From: Gammaproteobacteria bacterium
GTDB lineage: Bacteria > Pseudomonadota > Gammaproteobacteria > Steroidobacterales > GCA-2729495
Assembly (NCBI GenBank): GCA_030429685.1
Contig: JAUIEY010000033.1
Location: 1 to 13,941 of the forward strand
Length of the DNA: 13,941 bases
Reading direction: 5' to 3'
Positions 1 to 6,247 of this stretch are shown piece after piece. The notes beneath the pieces were generated by a model. It was not told the DNA's origin, did no database searches, and saw only the letters and a program-made list of their open reading frames with translations. Numbering within the stretch: position 1 is the stretch's first letter; the number at the start of each line of letters is the position of its first letter. The translations under genes were made by a program, and so were the position numbers.

Positions 1-2
1 CC

Positions 3-794
3 GTGCTGATGGATGGCCTGGTCAAGCAGGAGTTGTTGCGGCGCTTTCCGCAAATGAAGGCGGACAATGTACTGGGTAGCTGGATGGGTTTACGTGAGGC
101 TAACCCGAACGTGGAAGTTCGCCGTAAAGGCGGCAACAACTTTGAGCGCACCCGCGAGATGCGTGGTGAAAGTCTCGGCAACGCGTGGCTATACCTTAGC
201 GACCGGCAAATGCCGGGCGGTGATCACCAGTATCGTTACTGGGAGGCTCTCGACATATTTCGCCAGCGCGGCGATGTCGAGCACATAGTTGTCGCCTTTA
301 CGCAGATTGTCACGGACAGCGTGCTGAACCTGGTTGAATTGCCCAACCAGATCGCCAAGGAGATTGGCTGGAAAAACTGGCTGCGCGCTGCAGATCTCGA
401 TTATGAAACCTACCCGGAAGTCGGGCACCCGTTTGCCGACTACTGGGGCGTCTGGGCGGAGCCGTTCTGCAAAGTGATTGACGGCCCTGCAGATGCAACC
501 GAGCCATGTTGTTTCGTGATGGGCGGCTGCGGTGGCAGTCAGCCTTATCCGCCATTGCGACAGACACCCATTGATAAGAAGCGCCAGGACACCGATCCTT
601 CGCTGGCCTTCGATATCTCAGCCTATGGCCTGCTTGGCTATGACCAGAGCAAAGGCCCGCCAAGCGACGCTATGCCCGTGCAGGGGCAGTATCGCGGCAC
701 CTGGGAACTGTGGCGACCGGCAAACGACGATCCGCGTATCGGCAAACTACTGGCTACGCAGGTCGTCAGACTGCTCGATCAGGGAGCGAATTAA
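3..794 (+). CDS. Protein of unknown function, 5' end probably outside the window
   Basis: I do not recognise this protein. An open frame of 263 residues runs from a GTG at the very edge of the window to a TAA. The true start may lie upstream, so the N-terminus is uncertain. There is no clear membrane segment, and the visible part looks soluble and rich in Trp, Tyr and Asp. Near residues 150-175 four cysteines are spaced C-x12-C-C-x5-C, followed by a Gly-rich stretch; they could bind metal or form disulfides. The stop overlaps the start of the HiPIP gene (TAATG), so the two are probably translationally coupled. That makes an electron-transfer or redox link plausible, but this is inference from position only. 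Composition resembles the neighbours, so I believe it is a real gene. Confidence 0.75.
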   Translation: MLMDGLVKQELLRRFPQMKADNVLGSWMGLREANPNVEVRRKGGNNFERTREMRGESLGNAWLYLSDRQMPGGDHQYRYWEALDIFRQRGDVEHIVVAFTQIVTDSVLNLVELPNQIAKEIGWKNWLRAADLDYETYPEVGHPFADYWGVWAEPFCKVIDGPADATEPCCFVMGGCGGSQPYPPLRQTPIDKKRQDTDPSLAFDISAYGLLGYDQSKGPPSDAMPVQGQYRGTWELWRPANDDPRIGKLLATQVVRLLDQGAN

Positions 795-1153
795 TGAGCA
801 AGAATACCGCTATCAAAAACGGCATTACGCGGCGCACGCTGCTGCAGTCGGCGGCCGCCGTAGTGCCGGTTTCGCTGACAGGTTGCGCCAGTCTCTCAGG
901 CGACAGCCCTGCGGATGACAGGATTCCGCTGGTTCGCAACAGCGATCCGGTCGCGCTGGCGGTGGCTTACCACACCGACACGCGTGAGGTTGCTGCCGAT
1001 AATCCCCTTGCAGCCACGCATGATGTCAGCCAGAAGTGCGCCAATTGTATTCACGGGCGCGGTACCGACGGCCCGGGTCGTATTGTGTGTGGCACCTTTC
1101 CGGGCCGCCGTGTCAGCCCGAATGGCTGGTGCAGCGTCTGGGCGCAGGGCTAG
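794..1153 (+). CDS. High-potential iron-sulfur protein (HiPIP), Tat-exported, probable lipoprotein
   Basis: This is a small periplasmic electron carrier with one [4Fe-4S] cluster cycling between +2 and +3 states. In this family it usually shuttles electrons between cytochrome bc1 and a terminal acceptor. The protein has 119 residues. The four cluster cysteines are at 82, 85, 99 and 113 (C-x2-C-x13-C-x13-C), with the typical aromatic and Gly residues around the last one. The N-terminus carries a twin-arginine motif (R13-R14) and a hydrophobic stretch. It then has LTGC with Cys31, which reads as a lipobox, so the mature protein may be membrane-anchored. HiPIPs fold in the cytoplasm, which fits Tat export. 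The start at 794 is supported by AGGGAG at 781-786 and overlaps the stop of the upstream gene by one base. Confidence 0.93.
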   Translation: MSKNTAIKNGITRRTLLQSAAAVVPVSLTGCASLSGDSPADDRIPLVRNSDPVALAVAYHTDTREVAADNPLAATHDVSQKCANCIHGRGTDGPGRIVCGTFPGRRVSPNGWCSVWAQG

Positions 1154-1164
1154 ACCACACCCCG

Positions 1165-2511
1165 TCAGTCCTGCATTGATACCAGTTCATTCGGCGCCCG
1201 GTAACCGGTGCGCCGACGGACGGCTATGGCGGCGGTCATGACCAGCAGGTTGATCATGCCGACCATGACAAAGGGTGCACCCGGCATCCACGCATCAAAG
1301 ACAAAGCCACCGACGAAGGCAATAGTCAGGGTACCGATTGAGCCGCACAGATTGAACATGCCGACCACTGCACCGCGGACTTTTACAGCGGCTTCCTGCC
1401 CCACCACGGCAGCACCCGACAGGATCGCGGCTGACTCGCCCATGCCCAGCAGCAGCGCTGCGGGAATAAAGATCAGTGCCAGCGGGTCGGGCGAGAAACC
1501 GACCCATAAATACGCAGCTCCGGCAATGCCCATGGCCGTGGCCATGCCTGTCAGACGATCGACCTTATCGATGAAGTAGCCGACCACCGGCGAGAACAGC
1601 AGTTGCGCAACGCTGACCATAACGGACAGCATGCCGGCTTTCGCCACCGCTTCGGGCAGTGTCATGCCGGCCAGCAGCCCGGCTTCTTTCGCCCACAGGC
1701 TTAGAAAAGTAGACACGACGATCAGGTCGCCGCGGGCGATAAATGCTTCACAGCATGCGACCAGAATGCGCGGATTGGTGCGCGCTACCTGCACGCCTTC
1801 ACGCAGAATCTTCCCGACCGGCATGCGTTCCGTGGCCGCGGCCGGTTTGCCGCCTTTGAGACCGCGACTGAGAATCAGGGCGCTGACCACCGCGAGGATT
1901 GCGCCGCACCAGTAGGTGAGGCGGCCCGATAACAACGCGTCGTAGCCCAAGCCGCTGAACAATCGGGGTAGCTGCGACAGCAGCCCGACCATGATTACTG
2001 CGCCAAGACCGTTACAGATACCCGAGCCCGCCAGCATCTTGCCGCGTGACCGCTCCTGCGGGTAGTCGGCGAGCACGGTGGCCATCATCGAGGTGATGCA
2101 GGCGGCGCCCACACCATAGAAAGCGCGCAGAATACCCAGTTGCAGCAGGGTTTCGGTCAGCGGCAGCAATGCAAGCACAGTGCCGACCCAGAGAAACCCG
2201 ATTACGTAAATCGGTCGCCGCCCAATTCGATCTGCCAGCGCGCCCAGCGGACCCACCATCAGCATAAACGCAAACTCGTAGGGCAATGCCAGCAGCGATG
2301 TTGCGCGGCCCTGTTCCGCCGACGGAATTTTCAGGTTCTCAGTCAGCAGGTAGGGCTGCATGAAACTGAGAAACACCACCATGCCGATGGTGAAAAAGGC
2401 CGCATAGAAATAGGTTAGAGCATTGCGGCGGCTTACCCCAGGGTTCAGCCAGATAGGGCCCAGCCGGGCCGCTACGTCCGTATTGGCGGACCTCAGTACC
2501 TGTTCGGTCAT
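1165..2511 (-). CDS. Major facilitator superfamily transporter
   Basis: This is an inner-membrane secondary transporter of 448 residues, the usual length for a 12-helix MFS protein. The diagnostic motif A between helices 2 and 3 is seen at about residues 87-100 (GPLGALADRIGRRP). Hydrophobic segments continue to the C-terminus, with a more polar central loop near residues 225-240. The substrate cannot be read from the sequence. The gene is the last of a minus-strand operon: its ATG lies 12 nt after the stop of the ABM-fold gene and has no clear Shine-Dalgarno, which suggests translational coupling. Sitting behind a Rieske oxygenase, it probably imports the substrate or exports a product of that enzyme (inference). 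It ends 11 bp from the convergent HiPIP gene. Confidence 0.92.
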   Translation of the reverse strand: MTEQVLRSANTDVAARLGPIWLNPGVSRRNALTYFYAAFFTIGMVVFLSFMQPYLLTENLKIPSAEQGRATSLLALPYEFAFMLMVGPLGALADRIGRRPIYVIGFLWVGTVLALLPLTETLLQLGILRAFYGVGAACITSMMATVLADYPQERSRGKMLAGSGICNGLGAVIMVGLLSQLPRLFSGLGYDALLSGRLTYWCGAILAVVSALILSRGLKGGKPAAATERMPVGKILREGVQVARTNPRILVACCEAFIARGDLIVVSTFLSLWAKEAGLLAGMTLPEAVAKAGMLSVMVSVAQLLFSPVVGYFIDKVDRLTGMATAMGIAGAAYLWVGFSPDPLALIFIPAALLLGMGESAAILSGAAVVGQEAAVKVRGAVVGMFNLCGSIGTLTIAFVGGFVFDAWMPGAPFVMVGMINLLVMTAAIAVRRRTGYRAPNELVSMQD

Positions 2512-2523
2512 GCGGTTTTCAGA

Positions 2524-2892
2524 TTAGCCGGTGACTTCGTCGTAGTATTCTGAAGCATGTTGCGGTAGCAGGTACGGAAACAAATCCTTGTCGCGTTCCT
2601 TGCTGCGGCTCATGGTAAAGGCGGTGCGCGCATCCATGCTTTCCCAGCGTTCGATCAGCAAAAACTCGGTACCCGTTTCGCCTTCCGGTTCGGGAACCGG
2701 GTGTTTGGCAATTTGCTCAGGTGTTAAACGCGCCAGAATGGTTTTCATCATGGCGCCGGTGCGGGCCCTGAGTATAGTGCGACTGACAAATCCGTCGGCC
2801 GCTTCGTATTCAGCCTGCTGGCTCAGGTAGAAGTGCTCCACCTTGTCTTCCATGCCCTGTTTCGCGGCAATACGCACGACTACGGTTTCCAT
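2524..2892 (-). CDS. Small antibiotic-biosynthesis-monooxygenase (ABM)-like dimeric alpha-beta barrel protein
   Basis: The protein has 122 residues and no signal peptide. It opens with a beta strand (METVVVRIAAKQG) and a helix with the pattern of ABM/dimeric ferredoxin-like proteins. A later strand (EFLLIERWES, about residues 75-84) and the following helix match the second half of that fold, where a W in 'ERWES' is typical. ABM-family members include cofactor-free monooxygenases and proteins of unknown role, so an enzymatic activity is not certain here. The start is supported by AGGA eight bases upstream of the ATG at 2892. It lies 51 nt after the Rieske oxygenase and 12 nt before the MFS gene, in the same operon, so it probably acts on the same compound or its product (inference). 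Confidence 0.75.
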   Translation of the reverse strand: METVVVRIAAKQGMEDKVEHFYLSQQAEYEAADGFVSRTILRARTGAMMKTILARLTPEQIAKHPVPEPEGETGTEFLLIERWESMDARTAFTMSRSKERDKDLFPYLLPQHASEYYDEVTG

Positions 2893-2943
2893 GTATGTTT
2901 CCTGATGGTCTGTTTAAGCTCAGTATAGAGGCGATCGGCGTCG

Positions 2944-4041
2944 CTAGGTCGCTGCGATCAGCGGCACGGGTTCCAGTACCCAGTTGCCCGTTTCACGGCG
3001 CGCCGGGCTCGGAATTGCATAGGCAATGTCACCTTCTGCCTGCTGCATGGCGTGCTGATCAATACGCCAGCCGTTCTTTTCCCACTCGCTCAGCCAGTCG
3101 CGATAGCGGACAACAATCTCGTCGGATGATGTCATGAGTTCCTGAGTCCGGTTTGCGGGAGTTCTCACCGGGTACAGACTTTCCAGAATCCCTATGTCCT
3201 CGGAGGTAATCCGCAGGTTCACTTCCATGACCTTTTCATCCATAGCCGGATCCAGCATGAAGTTACGCATGTTGATGAAGTAGATGCGCGTGTGGTTCGC
3301 GTCCACCGGGGCTTCAAACAAATATTGCACCAGGTTGCTTTCTGCATTGACGAATATGGATGTCACCAGCACATTGGGGCCATGGAACCAGCTACCGGCC
3401 TTTAGCTCACCGGTCACGTTGCGGTCTTTCGCCAGAACCGTGTTCTCGAGCACCGGGTCGCCAAAGTAGGCTTCAAAACGAGTGCCCCATTTTTCGTCCC
3501 AGGCGCGGAAGGTTTCCTTGTGCATGGGCGGGAAGCCCTGCGCCGGATGCACAAACTGGTTATGTACCGGGTCCAGGCCATTTTCGACAGACCGCTCGTA
3601 ATAGCAGTTGACGTTCAAAATGATCGCTTCGCTCGGGCGCCAGCCTGCGGCATCGTATTCCTCAATTTCGTACAACTCCGGTCGTTCGCTTTCGGGCAGG
3701 TCGCCAAGAAACGCGAATACCAGGCCATAGCGTTCCTCGGTGGGGTAGGCGTCAACTTTTGCGCGAGCCGGTGGTTTGGCATCGCCTTCGGACGGGATGA
3801 GTTCGCAGCGACCGTTGCCGGCGAACTGCCAGCCATGGTACGGACATTCGACGCAGTCGCCTTTTATCTTGCCGCGACTCAGTGATCCGCCACGATGGAT
3901 GCAGGTATCACTGAGCACATGGGGAATGCCGGCCGAATCGCGGAATGCTACGAACTGCATGCCGAGTATTTTTACCTGCAGTGGTTTATCGCCGGTCAAC
4001 TCGGCAGCGGTGCAGACGGGGTACCAGAAATTTATATACAT
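2944..4041 (-). CDS. Rieske non-heme iron oxygenase, catalytic (alpha) subunit
   Basis: This is a ring-hydroxylating or demethylating oxygenase subunit that uses O2 and electrons passed from a reductase. The N-terminal Rieske [2Fe-2S] domain has C47-x-H49 and C66-x2-H69, with 16 residues between the pairs. The catalytic domain has the N-x2-D-x2-H-x4-H motif: bridging Asp157 and iron ligands His160 and His165. The third ligand is probably Asp282 in SEDIGILE. I place the start at 4041 (365 residues) because MYINFWYPVC is the usual opening of this family. An in-frame ATG at 4080 would add 13 unconserved residues, and neither start has a strong Shine-Dalgarno. No ferredoxin or reductase gene lies nearby, so electrons must come from a partner encoded elsewhere. 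The substrate is unknown; aromatic, terpenoid or steroid compounds are all possible. Confidence 0.92.
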   Translation of the reverse strand: MYINFWYPVCTAAELTGDKPLQVKILGMQFVAFRDSAGIPHVLSDTCIHRGGSLSRGKIKGDCVECPYHGWQFAGNGRCELIPSEGDAKPPARAKVDAYPTEERYGLVFAFLGDLPESERPELYEIEEYDAAGWRPSEAIILNVNCYYERSVENGLDPVHNQFVHPAQGFPPMHKETFRAWDEKWGTRFEAYFGDPVLENTVLAKDRNVTGELKAGSWFHGPNVLVTSIFVNAESNLVQYLFEAPVDANHTRIYFINMRNFMLDPAMDEKVMEVNLRITSEDIGILESLYPVRTPANRTQELMTSSDEIVVRYRDWLSEWEKNGWRIDQHAMQQAEGDIAYAIPSPARRETGNWVLEPVPLIAAT

Positions 4042-4086
4042 GTTGTGGCCGCTTGTGCGAAGTTTGTACAGGACGAACATTAGCGC

Positions 4087-4107
4087 ATTGCCATCGGCCG
4101 CGGCAAT
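4087..4107. promoter_or_regulatory. Inverted repeat, possible operator before the Rieske operon
   Basis: ATTGCC and GGCAAT form a perfect 6-bp dyad with a 9-base spacer, about 45 bp upstream of the Rieske start. The spacing is like that of a dimeric repressor or activator site. It lies between the Rieske gene and the remnant of the plus-strand LLM gene, where a shared regulator could bind. No regulator gene is nearby and a 6-bp dyad can arise by chance. Confidence 0.25.
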
Positions 4108-4154
4108 CGCAAGTTATTGAATCGGCTCGATATACGGGTTTCCCCTTATGCGGC

Positions 4155-4532
4155 AGCCCGGCATCCAGTCGCATCGGGCTTGGTCCGATTGTGGTGACGC
4201 CCTATGAAATGCATCCGTACAAAATCTCTCGTGCACTCGCCAGTCTGAATGAGCTTTGGCATGGCATCTCAAGGACGACAAGGCAGAGTCATTTTTTTGA
4301 TGCCTACAAGAAGGGTGCCGACGTAATTGAAGGTGTGCCGGAAGAGCTGGCCAACAAGCTGGTTGAAAACCTCAGTATTGCCGGCGATCTGGGAGATCTC
4401 GATCAGCGCATAGCAACGCTGCAGCACTACCGTGATCTGGGGCTCGATGAAGTGGCGCTAAAGCTGCACGGCGATCAGGAACACGCTATTCGGGTGATTG
4501 GATCGCAATTGCTGCCCGCGCTGCAAGCATGA
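4155..4532 (+). pseudogene. Remnant of a luciferase-like (LLM class) flavin-dependent monooxygenase
   Basis: The frame ending at the TGA at 4532 reads like two separate pieces of an LLM-class flavin oxidoreductase. The first piece (about 4155-4260) resembles an early conserved strand-helix segment: RIGLGPIVVTPYEMHP, then KISRALASLNEL. The second piece (about 4296-4532) resembles the family's C-terminus, from AYKKGADVIEGVPEELANKL to a final HAIRVIGSQLLPAL. Full-length members have about 330-350 residues; here about 125 remain. The N-terminus with its start codon is missing and roughly 180 central residues are gone, replaced by a short unrelated linker. The frame is still open across the junction, so the deletion may be recent or the frame retained by chance. 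An in-frame ATG at 4209 could only make a fragment. The stop lies 3 bp before the tRNA-Pro-like repeat. Confidence 0.7.
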
Positions 4533-4535
4533 TAC

Positions 4536-4580
4536 TGGTCGGGGTGAGAGGATTTGAACCACCGGTTCCTGCCTCCCGAA
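4536..4580 (-). repeat. Partial copy of the tRNA-Pro 3' half, probable attachment-site remnant
   Basis: These 45 bases match positions 9865-9909 of the intact tRNA-Pro at 42 of 45 positions, in the same orientation. The copy covers the CCA end, the acceptor 3' strand, the T arm, the variable loop and the anticodon arm up to TTCGGG. It then diverges abruptly at 4581. The three differences are one in the T stem (T in place of A, breaking an A-T pair) and two in the variable loop. It lacks the 5' half of a tRNA and cannot be functional. tRNA 3' halves duplicated in this way are typical attachment sites of tyrosine-recombinase elements. Confidence 0.8.
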
Positions 4581-4724
4581 AAAAGTAGCAATTCGTAAGC
4601 TATTGAAAGGAAAAGGGGGTCGGCTGCAGCAAACCTCCGCCACGAGTGCTAATACCGGCAGTGAGGTTTTACTGTTGCGGCGTGGATTAGAGCCGGGCAG
4701 GTTTGGGCTCGACTTTGAAAAGGA

Positions 4725-6083
4725 CTAGACCGTAATGACCTGCCGGTTGGTTGGGTGCAGGGGTTCGCTTCCGTCTGCCGTGATCAGCATCAGGTCCTCG
4801 AGGTGCGCTGAGCCGCCGACCCCCGATTCGAGCAGCGGACAATCGACGCTGATCACCATGCCGGGCTCTAGCGTGACGTCAGCGGGGAAGGGCAATCCGC
4901 TGTAGCCTACATGATCGGTGTGAAACAGACCGACGCTATGGGGACGGAACGGGATGCGATAGCTTTTGCCGGCCACCTTTAGCGATTGCTGGCCCAGTGA
5001 CTCAATTTCCGAGAACTTCAGGCCCGGTCGAAGTCGCCCACGGACATTGTCCCAGGCATCCGCCATCGCGCGCGTGGCGCGCTGCATCGACTTGGCGGGT
5101 TCGCCGACGAAAATGGTGCGCCCGTAGTCGCCATGGTAGCCCTCATATTCGGAGACACAGTCGATCAGAAAGGCCTGACCATCGCGAAACTCGGCATTGA
5201 ATTGTTCGTCGCTGCTGCGATCAATGACCATAAATACGCCGCGCTGTCCGCGTCGGGCAGCTGCCGCATAAAACTCCGCACGCAGCTCGCGATAGCTACC
5301 ACCGGAGCGCACTATCTGTAACGCTTCGTGCGCGGCGCGCACATTGCCGGCCGCTGCATTGCGCATCAGCGAAATTTCATTTGCCGACTTGACCGGGCGG
5401 ATGCGTCGCAGAGCATCGTCGGCATCGACGGTTTCGAGGCGTGATTCAGCCTTAGTCAGTGCGGCAGTGACGCGCGGGTGATCAATAGCTACCCGCCCGC
5501 GTCGGATATCCAGCGAATTCAGTGCGGCACCCAGCGCCTGCTCGAGTGACGGGTACCTCCCGTGGGCCTCGATTGCTGCGGTGAGCGTCTGCACCCGGTG
5601 AGATTCTATGGCATCTACCGGCATCTCGCCGCGATCATTGAAAACGGTTAGGGCGGCAGGAGCGGTAGACTCCGAAGCCAGTTCAGGGTCGGTCATCGGG
5701 CCGTACACGAAAGCCGGCAGGGCGTCAGTTTCCTGCACATCGGCGAGCTGATAGTAGTAGGTGAAAGATGGTGCAACGATAGTGACGTCAACGGCCGGCT
5801 GGCGACTGACGATCGCGAAAGCTGAGGCAGGAAACCCCATGCGAGTTGATACCGGGCGCATACCCGATGCGTAGCGAAAATTGCGCCCGGTGCCAAGGAC
5901 CAGCGCATCGAGTTCCAGTTCAGTAAGAATTTTTTCTGCCTGTACTCGATTGATCCGTGGGCCTTTTACCACGGTTGGCAGAGCGGGTTCGCTTATGTGG
6001 CCGGGAAGCGCTGCCGCGGCGACAACATCGCAGAGTGCCCCCGATGCGGCCATCAATCCCAGTGCTTCGCGACGATTCATCAT
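4725..6083 (-). CDS. Tat-exported M24-family peptidase homologue (Xaa-Pro peptidase-like)
   Basis: The protein has 452 residues. An N-terminal creatinase-like domain (about 45-225) is followed by a pita-bread catalytic domain (about 230-445). Family members are di-metal enzymes that mostly cut Xaa-Pro bonds. Ligand candidates are Asp308 (LIDC), Asp319 (GDYGRT), His382 (PHSVG), Asp414 (VDCP) and Glu429 (HLED). The family usually has Glu in place of Asp414 (IEP-type motif), and the spacing of the second histidine after His382 also looks irregular, so the specificity may differ. The N-terminus has R4-R5 (NRREALGL) and an Ala-rich hydrophobic stretch, a plausible Tat signal. The start at 6083 is set by GGAG at 6093-6096; a longer frame to 6197 has no such support. 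ATG at 6080 is an alternative. It follows the PEP-CTERM gene by about 160 bp on the same strand. Confidence 0.88.
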   Translation of the reverse strand: MMNRREALGLMAASGALCDVVAAAALPGHISEPALPTVVKGPRINRVQAEKILTELELDALVLGTGRNFRYASGMRPVSTRMGFPASAFAIVSRQPAVDVTIVAPSFTYYYQLADVQETDALPAFVYGPMTDPELASESTAPAALTVFNDRGEMPVDAIESHRVQTLTAAIEAHGRYPSLEQALGAALNSLDIRRGRVAIDHPRVTAALTKAESRLETVDADDALRRIRPVKSANEISLMRNAAAGNVRAAHEALQIVRSGGSYRELRAEFYAAAARRGQRGVFMVIDRSSDEQFNAEFRDGQAFLIDCVSEYEGYHGDYGRTIFVGEPAKSMQRATRAMADAWDNVRGRLRPGLKFSEIESLGQQSLKVAGKSYRIPFRPHSVGLFHTDHVGYSGLPFPADVTLEPGMVISVDCPLLESGVGGSAHLEDLMLITADGSEPLHPTNRQVITV

Positions 6084-6092
6084 TATCTTTGA

Positions 6093-6096
6093 CTCC
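6093..6096 (-). promoter_or_regulatory. Ribosome binding site deciding the M24 gene start
   Basis: On the minus strand GGAG sits nine bases before the double ATG at 6083/6080. It places translation at the Tat signal peptide rather than at the upstream in-frame ATG at 6197, whose first 38 residues look unlike any signal or domain. Confidence 0.6.
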
Positions 6097-6247
6097 AGGT
6101 TGCCGAGATTGCTTGCCAGTCTGACTAAGGGGTTAGTATACGGCGTAGCCGAAGAACGGTAATTCTTAGGAGCTTGGTGGGTCTTATCTTTTCGCACCGC
6201 TGCACAAATCCGCTAGCTGCTGGAATCCCGGCACTATCCCGCCAGTA

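Noticed and set aside
4536..4580. A second functional tRNA gene
   Set aside because: Only the 3' half is present, with a broken T-stem pair and no D arm or 5' acceptor strand.
4458..4643. Minus-strand open frame of 61 residues across the tRNA-like repeat
   Set aside because: It covers the pseudogene's end and the tRNA fragment, has no ribosome binding site and no protein-like composition.
6135..6162. Promoter TTACCG-N16-TATACT on the minus strand before the M24 gene
   Set aside because: The -10 box is fair but the -35 box matches only three of six bases, so it is not supportable by eye.
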